Positions 1 through 8,728 of a stretch of 64,000 nt of DNA are shown in pieces (the stretch's first letter is position 1; every line of letters begins with the position of its first letter). The translations under genes and the position numbers were made by a program. The notes under the pieces are model-generated. The model was not told where the DNA came from, made no database searches, and saw nothing but the letters and a program-made list of their open reading frames with translations. Origin of the DNA: Armatimonadota bacterium (GTDB taxonomy: Bacteria; Armatimonadota; UBA5829; DTJY01); NCBI GenBank assembly GCA_025358205.1, contig JANYKG010000128.1, forward strand, positions 1 to 64,000, in the 5' to 3' direction.

Positions 1-33
1 CTCACCCGCTTCTCTCCGGAGGTAAGCGGGTGA
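1..33 (-). terminator. Hairpin, likely terminator for the leftward operon
   Basis: CTCACCCGCTT / AAGCGGGTGAG perfect 11-bp stem, just downstream of the minus-strand stop at 56; any T-tract would lie outside the window. Confidence 0.55.
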
Positions 34-55
34 GGACACCCGCGCTCCCAATCGG

Positions 56-961
56 TCAGAAACAAAGGCTTGGGTTGGCGTCGTAGGGTGTCAGCGCGGA
101 CTTCGGCGCTTCCATGCGGCAGGTCTTCAGCGGGTTGACCACCTGGCATATCCGCAGGTCGGCGAACGCGCTCATCCACATCGCGGCCTCGTTTCGCTTC
201 ATGCCGAAGCGCTTCTCCAAGAGCGTGAGCATCTTTTTGGTCGCATTGTGGGCGGCGATGTCGAGATCGGCATGCGCGGCGACGGTAGCGATGAGGTCAT
301 CGGTTTCCACGATCGGCGTCGGCAAAGTGACACCCTTCAGTACAGATACCTCCAACTCGACGGTGCCGTTGCACTCGACGCCGGTCACGCAGACCTCGCC
401 GTCGCCCATGAGCGCGTGGATATCGCCCATCGCGAGTAGGCCGCCTTCGTGGTAGACGGGCAGGTAGACCGTGGACCCGGCGGTGATGAGCTTGCAGTCC
501 ATGTTGCTGCCGTGCTCGCCGGGCTTTCCGGTAGGGATTGACGCACCCTTCGGCGCGGTACCGATGACGCCGATCATCGGGTTGACGGGAACTCTCACCT
601 TATCAGAGAAAACCATTTGGCCGTCCACAATCGGGATTACGCGCGTTTCGGTCTTGCGGATGGAGTCGCCGACCTCGCCGGAGCCGGGGTGGACGATCAT
701 AATTCCGTAGTCAGCGACGCGGATGTCGTGAACCTTGACCGCGAGGATGTCGCCCTTTTCTGCGCCTTCTATGAAGACCGGGCCGGTCGCGGGGTTGACG
801 GTCTTCCAGTGGTCCGGGCCGTACAGGTCGCGCTCGCACTTAATCGTCCCCGAAAAGCAGTCGAGCAAGTCGGCGGTGAACCGTTCGCCCGGCTTGATGG
901 ACGCGACCGGCTTGTGTTCGGAAGACATTGCGTAGACGTGGTTTTCGCTGGTGATGTGCAT
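56..961 (-). CDS. Acetamidase/formamidase family protein
   Basis: MHITSENHVY...GDILAVKVHDIRV...HPGSGEVGD...GSNMDCKLITAGSTVYLPVYHEGGLLAMGDIHALMGDGEV, typical of the FmdA/AmdA family; start overlaps the upstream stop. The longer ORF-track call is an artefact. Confidence 0.88.
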   Translation of the reverse strand: MHITSENHVYAMSSEHKPVASIKPGERFTADLLDCFSGTIKCERDLYGPDHWKTVNPATGPVFIEGAEKGDILAVKVHDIRVADYGIMIVHPGSGEVGDSIRKTETRVIPIVDGQMVFSDKVRVPVNPMIGVIGTAPKGASIPTGKPGEHGSNMDCKLITAGSTVYLPVYHEGGLLAMGDIHALMGDGEVCVTGVECNGTVELEVSVLKGVTLPTPIVETDDLIATVAAHADLDIAAHNATKKMLTLLEKRFGMKRNEAAMWMSAFADLRICQVVNPLKTCRMEAPKSALTPYDANPSLCF

Positions 962-2694
962 CAGTCTTCCTCCAGCTTCAGATACCAGGTCTGGTAGAGG
1001 ACAAGCGCGAGCACGACCACGATGCCACCTGCGATGGCTGCTTCCGTCATGCGGTGGAGCACCACATAGACCGGGCACATCCACATCGCACTGAGGCACG
1101 GAACGCCGATCACTACGTTCAGGATGTCTCGGCCAAAGGTGCCCTTGACCGGAGTGGCATCCTTCATGTTCGCAACCTGGGCAGCGACCGGTTTCCAGAA
1201 CCCGGCAGGGCGAACGCTGGAGTAGAAGTTGGTCAGCGTCTTCTCGTCGGTGGGCTCGGTGAGCAGGGTCACAATCACCGTTATCACGAGAACGATAAGC
1301 AAAATCGCCGGGAAAGTGACGAAGAGCGGATAGACATTCAACGACGGAACGAACGCCTGGATGAGCGAGAGCACCATGCCGGAGAGCGCGCCGACCGCGT
1401 ATCCCCAGCCGTTCAGCCGCCACCAGTACCAGCGCAGAACGTTTGGCAGCAGCACTCCAGCGCCGAGAGTGCCCATGATCCACGTGAACATCTGGTTGAT
1501 GGAGGTCGCCGCGAACCCGATGAGGATGCCGAGCACAATCAGCAGCGCGGACGAGACGTAGCTGGCGTAGATCAGCTTCTTCTGCGTCGCCTCGGGGTTG
1601 ATGTATTTGTGGTAGATGTCCTTCACTATGTAGCTCGCTCCGCCGTTCACGGTCGAGTTGAAGGTCGCGAGGAAACCGGAGAGCAGCGCGGCGATGGCGA
1701 ATCCCCTTAGCCCAGCAGGGAGCAACTGCTGGATGACCGCGGGCAGCACCTTCTCCGGGTCGCCTGTCTGCGCCAGCCCAACCATGCCGAGGACCGCCAG
1801 GCCCATCGCCATCGGCCAGCGCACGGTGTGAATCACGCCCCACAGTGCGCCGAGTTTCGATGCGTCCTTCGGGTTCTTCGCCGCCAGGAACCGCTGGAAA
1901 TCATAGAGCTGCTCCGGGCCGGAGAGTGAGAGCAGAAGCCCCTTCATCACCCACACGATCAGCAGCGCCCCGAAGAGTTTGTAGGTGGGATCAGCGATGT
2001 CGAGTGTCCAGTGAGGAACCAGGCTGCCCCAGTCCGGTGTCACCTTGGCGGCCAACGCCGATGCCGAAACATGCGTGAACCCGAGGTAAGCGATCACGAT
2101 AGCCCCGATGCTGAGCACAACGGTCTGGAATATCTCGACCATCACCACGCCGTGGAAGCCGCCCATTATTACGTAGGTGCCTGTGATGCCGATGATGAGC
2201 GCCGCGCACACATGCTCGCTGAACGGCAGGTAGACCGAGCCGAACTTGCCCATGCCGGTCGCGCCGTATGCCAGGAATGCGGTGATGGTCAGCACGGCGT
2301 AGAGCGTGTACGATGCCCGCGCCAGTTCGCCCGCCTTGCCGCTGCCGAAACGGGTCTCCATCCACTCGGAGCCGGTCATTACGCCGGATCGCCTGATCCA
2401 CTTGCCCATGAACGCCATGTAGAAGACCGGGATGATGAACCCCCAAATCCACTGCACCCACATGCCCTTGAGTCCCATGGTGACGAACAGGCTGACTATC
2501 CACATGGTGCCGGTGATGTCGAAGTACGACGAGCTGCCGGACATCGCCAGCGCCCACCACGGAAGCTGCCTGTCGCCCAGGAAGTAGCTCCCGATGTTCT
2601 TCGCGGCCCTTCGCTTCATCCACACGCCCAGGGTGATGACCAGGGCCATGTAAAAGAAAATGATGACAATATCAATCGTGCTCAGTTTGACCAT
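961..2694 (-). CDS. Sodium:solute symporter family (SSS) transporter
   Basis: 577 aa, multiple TM segments, SSS-like residues (GSSSYFDITGTMW, GGFHGVVMVEIFQ, LSGFLATFNSTVNGGASYIVKDIY). Confidence 0.88.
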   Translation of the reverse strand: MVKLSTIDIVIIFFYMALVITLGVWMKRRAAKNIGSYFLGDRQLPWWALAMSGSSSYFDITGTMWIVSLFVTMGLKGMWVQWIWGFIIPVFYMAFMGKWIRRSGVMTGSEWMETRFGSGKAGELARASYTLYAVLTITAFLAYGATGMGKFGSVYLPFSEHVCAALIIGITGTYVIMGGFHGVVMVEIFQTVVLSIGAIVIAYLGFTHVSASALAAKVTPDWGSLVPHWTLDIADPTYKLFGALLIVWVMKGLLLSLSGPEQLYDFQRFLAAKNPKDASKLGALWGVIHTVRWPMAMGLAVLGMVGLAQTGDPEKVLPAVIQQLLPAGLRGFAIAALLSGFLATFNSTVNGGASYIVKDIYHKYINPEATQKKLIYASYVSSALLIVLGILIGFAATSINQMFTWIMGTLGAGVLLPNVLRWYWWRLNGWGYAVGALSGMVLSLIQAFVPSLNVYPLFVTFPAILLIVLVITVIVTLLTEPTDEKTLTNFYSSVRPAGFWKPVAAQVANMKDATPVKGTFGRDILNVVIGVPCLSAMWMCPVYVVLHRMTEAAIAGGIVVVLALVLYQTWYLKLEED

Positions 2695-2818
2695 ACCTGC
2701 CTCCGAGTATCATACCTGCCTATGTGTCGGCAAGGTCTAATTCCCGAGCCAATACTTCGATTCCTGCCTTTCACTCGATTTGCGTTGAAGCATCGTCAAC
2801 ACAAATCATTGGCAGGGG

Positions 2819-2848
2819 TTGCCTGAGTGTATCCGCTGGGTGTATAAT
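2819..2848 (+). promoter_or_regulatory. Sigma-70-like promoter for the AAA/TOPRIM pair
   Basis: TTGCCT-N18-TATAAT. Confidence 0.55.
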
Positions 2849-2918
2849 CACATAGCTGGTGAGTCAATCTCTACCAGTAGCCGTCCATGTTGGTCCGTTC
2901 AGGACAGGAGTCACTGAT

Positions 2919-4004
2919 ATGCGCAAACGGAATACCGGCGTGAAATTGCGCCAACTAACCGTCAAGAACTTCAAAGCGTTGGACAGCATTACGATAGAGT
3001 TTCCTCCTCCCAGGATGAACAATGACCCTGATATCATGGTCATGGGTAGCAGGAATGGTCTTGGCAAGACATCGGTGCTCGAAGCCTGTGCGCTGCTTTT
3101 TCTCGCTGTTGTGCTGGAGAAAGAGGGATTCAGAAACTGGCTTCAGCCAGAAATGCCTCTCGACCTCAATGATCTCCTTGTGCGTGCTGGCGCAAATCAA
3201 GCATCTATCAAGGGAGACTTTCATCTTGGTGCCAAAGTTGTACCTGTTAGCCTTACACTAACACGCGGCGGAAATGCTCATGTAGACGGCGATGTTACAA
3301 TTCTGCGGAAACAGATCGAGCAGTCGCGTCTTACCATTCAAGCAGCCAGAGAGAGGGCTCAATCGTTTTTGTCTTCCCTGGTTGGTCTCAATACGGAGCC
3401 ATTGCTTCTGACACCTTTTTTATATTTTCATAGCTACCGGAAAGTTCAGGAAGGAAACCCGGAGCTAGGGATGATGGTGGAGAGGGAGTACTACCGTTTC
3501 GTTCGTCACCGTGCTCGTTCGGAGATGCCCGTCAGCACATTCAAGCTAGAAATACTCCGCTCGATGATGAGCCAAGGCGGATTGTTTGAGGACTTCGATG
3601 ATGTCGCTGCGGGCACGGTTCTTCAGACCCTTAACGATTTGGTGGAGGAATATGCTGGTGGGCACATCGAGAAGCTCCGGACTGCGCCGGACAATACAAT
3701 AGAGTTCCGTATTGCCCCAAGGGATGGTGGGCCTTCGTTTACTTTTGATGGGTTGAGTTCGGGGCAGAAAGAGATCATCTCGACATTATTCCTGATATGG
3801 CAGTACACTCGAACGCAACCGGGAATCGTACTGATCGACGAACCGGAGTTGCATCTGAATGTCGAGTGGCATCACAAGTTCATAAGATGCTTACATCGCT
3901 TATCTCCGCAGAACCAGTACATTGTTGCTACGCATTCCGAGGATGTATTCGCATCCGTTGAGACAGATCGCCGTCTGCTTCTCGCGCCTGTCCGGGAGGG
4001 ATAG
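2919..4004 (+). CDS. AAA (ABC/RecF/OLD-type) ATPase, candidate PARIS AriA-like
   Basis: Walker A-like GSRNGLGKTS, signature LSSGQKEIIS, Walker B IVLIDEPELHLN, switch His VATHSED; SD aggacaggag before ATG 2919 (ORF-track start is GTG at 2859). Confidence 0.75.
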   Translation: MRKRNTGVKLRQLTVKNFKALDSITIEFPPPRMNNDPDIMVMGSRNGLGKTSVLEACALLFLAVVLEKEGFRNWLQPEMPLDLNDLLVRAGANQASIKGDFHLGAKVVPVSLTLTRGGNAHVDGDVTILRKQIEQSRLTIQAARERAQSFLSSLVGLNTEPLLLTPFLYFHSYRKVQEGNPELGMMVEREYYRFVRHRARSEMPVSTFKLEILRSMMSQGGLFEDFDDVAAGTVLQTLNDLVEEYAGGHIEKLRTAPDNTIEFRIAPRDGGPSFTFDGLSSGQKEIISTLFLIWQYTRTQPGIVLIDEPELHLNVEWHHKFIRCLHRLSPQNQYIVATHSEDVFASVETDRRLLLAPVREG

Positions 4005-4006
4005 CA

Positions 4007-4903
4007 ATGCCAGTAGGAATAGTGCGGAACCCAGAGCCGGAGGATGTACGGCAGTCAGCCGGGCACACTCTGTTCGTAGAGGGTAAAGACCGAAACGCAT
4101 TGGACCCCGACGTTCTCCGAACACTGCTTGCGGATATGAGTGTGCGTGTCGAGCCTATGGGAGGTTCCCTTTCAATCCGTAGCGTGGCCGAGGCTCTGCA
4201 CCCATATCACGAGAAATACTACTTCCTCATCGACCGCGATCACCACAATTCAGCAACCGTAGAATCAAGCTGGCGGAACTTTCCAGACCCGACAGCGAGC
4301 AACCTACTCATCTGGCGAAAACGGCATCTAGAGAGCTATTTTCTCGCCCCGGAATATCTTGCTAGAAGCAGTTATCTGACGTGCTCCGCGGCCGAGTTAG
4401 CAAACCGCATAATCAGGATAGCCCAGGAACGGGTGTTTATCGATGCTGCCAATATCGTGATCATTGAAGCTCGGGAAGCCTTGAAGGTCACATGGATCGA
4501 GTGCTTCACGGACCCGCACAGTTTTGTCACTCGCGAAGTTGCCAAAGATATGTTGCGAAAAGCTCCTCAGTTTGAAGCGAAGAAGCGCAGTGTATCTCAG
4601 CTATTGCGGCTAGATCGCCTTCTTGCTCGACTTGATGAAGTTATTGACGAGATATCGGGGGGTATGCCTCAGCTACAGATTGGAAATGGCACGTGGCTGG
4701 AAAGATTGGACGCAAAGAAACTTCTTCCTATCATCATCAACTCGAACTGCTTCAGGGTCCAAGATACTGCGTGTAGAGCGGTGAATCAGAAGGATAAGCT
4801 TCGCCAGGTAGCAAAGGAACTACTGTCGCAACCACTTGCAGAGCAACCCGGTGATTTCCAGCAGCTACACAGCGTTATCAGCGGACAGGTAGGTAGATCA
4901 TAG
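4007..4903 (+). CDS. TOPRIM/DUF4435-like protein, candidate PARIS AriB-like effector
   Basis: LFVEGKDRNAL (TOPRIM Glu motif), YYFLIDRDHH (DxD), RHLESYFLAPEYL; 2-nt gap from the upstream ATPase gene. Confidence 0.6.
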   Translation: MPVGIVRNPEPEDVRQSAGHTLFVEGKDRNALDPDVLRTLLADMSVRVEPMGGSLSIRSVAEALHPYHEKYYFLIDRDHHNSATVESSWRNFPDPTASNLLIWRKRHLESYFLAPEYLARSSYLTCSAAELANRIIRIAQERVFIDAANIVIIEAREALKVTWIECFTDPHSFVTREVAKDMLRKAPQFEAKKRSVSQLLRLDRLLARLDEVIDEISGGMPQLQIGNGTWLERLDAKKLLPIIINSNCFRVQDTACRAVNQKDKLRQVAKELLSQPLAEQPGDFQQLHSVISGQVGRS

Positions 4904-4942
4904 CTGCTTCGGCCGCCGAAGGCCATTGGCCCTGACAGGCCT

Positions 4943-6019
4943 CTACTTCCACCCAATCTGCTTGGGAGGCTTCAGGGTTACTCCGAACGCGAACTCCTGG
5001 GCGGGGGTGAAGGGTTCGAGCATTTCGAAGTTCTCGAAGGCCACACCGCCGGGGATCGGCACGTGGTTTCCCCAGTACGACGCGCGGCCGTTGACGCGGA
5101 CCTTCAGGTCCGGGCTGATCTTGCCGGGGTACTTGCGCCAGTACTGAGTCGCGATCTTCGCGTTGCATACCCAACCACCGGGCGGCATGTCCGCCTTGGA
5201 GAGATCAGTCTCGTTCGGGGTGATCGCCGCGATGACGCCGTCCTTGTCCTTCATCAGCCGGTGCAGAGGGATGTCCCCGGTTCCCACGAATCCGTCGCCC
5301 TTGTAGTCCGGCCAGATCCTCGTGCTGTCTAACACCTCGTCCTTAAGCCACAGGAGCCGCGTGCGGCAGAAGTTACCCATGGTCGCAGTCAGAACGCAGT
5401 ACTTCATCTCCGCGCTGTCCTTGGCCGCGAAGGATTTGAAGCTGATCTCGTTCGGTCTGTCGGCCCGGAAGGTGATCTGCACAATCGGTTTCGCGCCGTT
5501 GTCGAAAGCCTCCACGTTCGCGACGATGGAGAGAGTCTCGACATCCTTGCCGTCCACCTTGATCTTGCCGAGCTTGCCGCGCGGGGTCTGCCAGGGTAGG
5601 GCGGGCTTGGGCGAATCGGAGACCTCGTCAGTGAACCACATGCGCTTGCCCTGCATGTCGTCCAGCTTGGAGTGCTCCAGTTCGGAGAGACCGCGCCAGT
5701 CGCCGACTATCGGCTCGACTGCGATGAAGTTGACCAGCGTGCGGTTCTGGTCAGGGAATACGTAAGGCGCGCAGATGCGGAAAAGGCCTCGCGGACCTCT
5801 CACAGCAGGCCAGAGAGCGACGCGGATGCCGTCCTTGAAGCCGATGACCGGCTCAGCGGGCGAGCTTTCCGCCGGACGCAGCCAAATACCGTCGTCCACG
5901 GCGACGTGCATATTCTCGGGCACTGCGGTTTTCGCATCGGACGACATAACGGTTGCACACACTCCCAGAAGAAGAATGACGAAAAGCCTGACAAACACCT
6001 TTGAAACTCCAGAGTACAA
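4943..6019 (-). CDS. Secreted hypothetical protein
   Basis: 358 aa, N-terminal signal-like hydrophobic stretch VFVRLFVILLLGVCATVMSSDA. Confidence 0.6.
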   Translation of the reverse strand: MYSGVSKVFVRLFVILLLGVCATVMSSDAKTAVPENMHVAVDDGIWLRPAESSPAEPVIGFKDGIRVALWPAVRGPRGLFRICAPYVFPDQNRTLVNFIAVEPIVGDWRGLSELEHSKLDDMQGKRMWFTDEVSDSPKPALPWQTPRGKLGKIKVDGKDVETLSIVANVEAFDNGAKPIVQITFRADRPNEISFKSFAAKDSAEMKYCVLTATMGNFCRTRLLWLKDEVLDSTRIWPDYKGDGFVGTGDIPLHRLMKDKDGVIAAITPNETDLSKADMPPGGWVCNAKIATQYWRKYPGKISPDLKVRVNGRASYWGNHVPIPGGVAFENFEMLEPFTPAQEFAFGVTLKPPKQIGWK

Positions 6020-6057
6020 GTTTCAGAGAGTGTTCGCTGTGCAACCATGAATCACCT

Positions 6058-8670
6058 TCACGGCACAAACATATCCGCTACCGGAGTTGGCCCCCACTGG
6101 TACACATGCACGGCAAGCGGGTCGAAGCTCGCGGTGAACGCGCCGCCGGTGACGGGGACTGTCCCTCCGCCTTCCAGCGGGAGTGTGAGCGTGTTCGGCG
6201 CGGGCGATGGGATAGTGATCGTCGAGGTCTGCGCATTGTAGTCAGTGTTCACTGTGATAATCAGACCTGAGTTGCCGATCTTGATCAATCGCGTCTGGAC
6301 AGCGCCATTTGTATTCCCGAGCGCAGGTTCGGAGCTCGGCAGGCAGTAGAAGGGCGAGAGCAGCTTCATCTCAGATACGCAGTTCTTGACCTCCGCCCAG
6401 GTCTCGGTGAGCGACGGGTAGTAGGAGAAGAACATGATGCCTTTCGCCCGGTGCGCAAGGGCGATGTAGACCATCGCCTTCTCTTCGGCGCGCGATGGGA
6501 CATCGAAGCCCTCGGTCCCGCCGAAGGATTGGATGTACGGCCACGCGGGATACCCGTTGCCGTGGATGGAGTGTATCAGGTCAATGAACAGCCCCACGTG
6601 CGTGATCGGCGCGCGATGAAGCGGGTAGATATCTGATTTCGTGAAGTCCTCGGAATAACGGAAGTTAGTGAACGCATCGTAGATGTAGTGCGCGGTGCCG
6701 ATGGGATGCCCCGGGTCCGCAGCGCGAAGCTTCTCATAGTCTGCCCGCTGTTTCTGCGGGGTGGCTCTGCTGTTATCGCCGCCGCCCTCTGGCTCGTCCG
6801 TGATGTACCAAGCCAGGATGCACGGATGGTCCTTCACAGCCAACCAGCTATCGTAGGTTTCGGGATTGGCCATGTAGGGCATTGCCATGATATGGTCTTC
6901 CTGCAATTCGCTCAGGTGCTCGGGTCTGAGTCCATCGGCGAGGGAAGTTGTGACCGTGTTGAAGCCCTGGCTTACGATGACCGGGCGAGTAAGCGAATCC
7001 CAATAATAGGTGAAAATGCCGATCGGGAAGAACGGCTTGTCGTCAATCAGGCAGTTGCCTTGAGCGTCGAACTTCACGTGTCTCGGCTGGCGGTAGACCA
7101 CCTCAATGTCGTCTGCTGTGCGAGGCCTGATCACTCGGACGTTCCGGCCATTCGTGCGCCCGAGATTATCGCTGGACATTGCGCCTGCGATGCCGGTGAA
7201 CTTCACGAAGTCGCCGTAGCCCAACGGAGCGACCCGGCTGAGGATAGTGGAATCGCTGATGCGAACGCGCAGCCCCTTGGGGTGGAATGCTTCGCCGGTG
7301 TACGCGGGCGTGGTGAACCAGCCGTCGTTCTGCACGCTTCCGTCGTCAATGTAGAGATCGTAGTTTGTGCCGGGGGCGTCGTATACCGTGGTCTCGGTCA
7401 CTTTCCCGATCACTGTTACCAGCAGGCCGGTGTTGTTGATCGGAGGCCCAAAGCTCTCGTTTGCCAGGTAGGAGGATACCCCTGAGTCGCCCCATGAGTT
7501 GAACGGCCAGACGCCTTTGACCGCCGGCTCGTAACCGGACGGCAGTAGTTCCATCGGGCCGAACCAACCGCCGGCGATGTGGTAGTTCTTGATGTAGAGC
7601 GGATCTGGAAGCAGATTGCCGCTGCTTAACACGGTCACACTCTCAGCGACGATCTCCCTCTCGCCGGTGTGATCTGACACCGTGCCTTCCGATGACTGAG
7701 ACAAGCGACCGGTTACGTCTACACGATCTCGCATAGAGACTGCCGATCCCAACGAGCGGACTCGTATGCCCGCTGTGCGGTTGTCATCCTGGATGTAGAA
7801 GACGCCTGCAGCGGTTCCGGCTGTTACAATCTTGTTTCTAAGAGTAACCTTCGTGTTTCTCTGTAGCAGGCGCGCCTGGGCAACACTATCGGCGTTGATC
7901 GGCAATTCCGGCCCGCCCGAGGTGACATTCACATTATCTATCAGCAGATCGCCGGAAGCATCCCCGTTCCGGTTCGAGGTGAAGAAACTGATGTAGTTGA
8001 TCTGTGTGACAATATGTCCACTAGCGGTGTTGGGAAAAGTGACTCCACCGGCGGGCGTGATCTCCACGATGTCACCGCCTTTTGGTCCGAAGAAGAGCCG
8101 ATAGGTTTTGGTGGTAAGATTGGCAATCACTCGAACTGTGTACCACGTGCCGGCCGAATACGGGCGGCTGAGAGGAGTGGTACTGTAGGTAGGGACGCTG
8201 TTTGTCTGGTAGGATAGCGTGCCGGGGGATGCGCCTGATGCCGCGTATGCGATTTTGCCCTCGAAAATAAGTCCCGTACACCAATACTGTCCACTGGTGA
8301 CCGGGCTACCTGAGCAGAGCCTGGTTCCAAATCCCGCCGTGGTCTGCGGGAGACTAACGTCAAACTGAGCGGTGACCAAGCCTGAGGTTACCGCCGTGAA
8401 TGCCCGGTATAGAGTGTTATTCGTGGTAATGCCGGCTCCGTTGTCGTCGTGGAGCCTGATGTATTTGTTGCCTGTTCCGTCAGCTTCAACCTTCGCCCAC
8501 GTTCCGGCCACAACGGCTGCGGTATTCCAGTTGGCAGGAAGCGATCCGACGGTTGCAGTGCTGAAATCGTCGTTGACGAGCGTCTGGGCAGAGCAGGATA
8601 TCGCGCCCAGGATGCAGATGATGAACAGGGGTATCAGGAGCCATCGAGTATAAGAAAATGGATAAAACAT
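6058..8670 (-). CDS. Large secreted protein, putative glycoside-hydrolase-like domain plus OB-like module
   Basis: Signal peptide; LamG-like N-terminal region; GVFYIQDDNRTAGIRV module; C-terminal PFFPIGIFTYYWD...AWYITDEPEG TIM-barrel-like segment. Confidence 0.6.
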   Translation of the reverse strand: MFYPFSYTRWLLIPLFIICILGAISCSAQTLVNDDFSTATVGSLPANWNTAAVVAGTWAKVEADGTGNKYIRLHDDNGAGITTNNTLYRAFTAVTSGLVTAQFDVSLPQTTAGFGTRLCSGSPVTSGQYWCTGLIFEGKIAYAASGASPGTLSYQTNSVPTYSTTPLSRPYSAGTWYTVRVIANLTTKTYRLFFGPKGGDIVEITPAGGVTFPNTASGHIVTQINYISFFTSNRNGDASGDLLIDNVNVTSGGPELPINADSVAQARLLQRNTKVTLRNKIVTAGTAAGVFYIQDDNRTAGIRVRSLGSAVSMRDRVDVTGRLSQSSEGTVSDHTGEREIVAESVTVLSSGNLLPDPLYIKNYHIAGGWFGPMELLPSGYEPAVKGVWPFNSWGDSGVSSYLANESFGPPINNTGLLVTVIGKVTETTVYDAPGTNYDLYIDDGSVQNDGWFTTPAYTGEAFHPKGLRVRISDSTILSRVAPLGYGDFVKFTGIAGAMSSDNLGRTNGRNVRVIRPRTADDIEVVYRQPRHVKFDAQGNCLIDDKPFFPIGIFTYYWDSLTRPVIVSQGFNTVTTSLADGLRPEHLSELQEDHIMAMPYMANPETYDSWLAVKDHPCILAWYITDEPEGGGDNSRATPQKQRADYEKLRAADPGHPIGTAHYIYDAFTNFRYSEDFTKSDIYPLHRAPITHVGLFIDLIHSIHGNGYPAWPYIQSFGGTEGFDVPSRAEEKAMVYIALAHRAKGIMFFSYYPSLTETWAEVKNCVSEMKLLSPFYCLPSSEPALGNTNGAVQTRLIKIGNSGLIITVNTDYNAQTSTITIPSPAPNTLTLPLEGGGTVPVTGGAFTASFDPLAVHVYQWGPTPVADMFVP

Positions 8671-8728
8671 TGTACTTCCTTTGGCTCACATGAGCTACTA
8701 ACCATTATATGCTAAGAACCCCCAACAA

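Noticed and set aside
56-1843. 595-aa ORF-track protein on the minus strand as one gene
   Set aside because: Only the part from 961 downward (MHITSENH...) matches an amidase; the upstream portion is an out-of-frame reading of the symporter gene.
2805-2824. TTGGCAGGGGTTGCC as sigma-54 promoter
   Set aside because: GG-GC spacing is 8 nt; the overlapping TTGCCT-N18-TATAAT is a better explanation.
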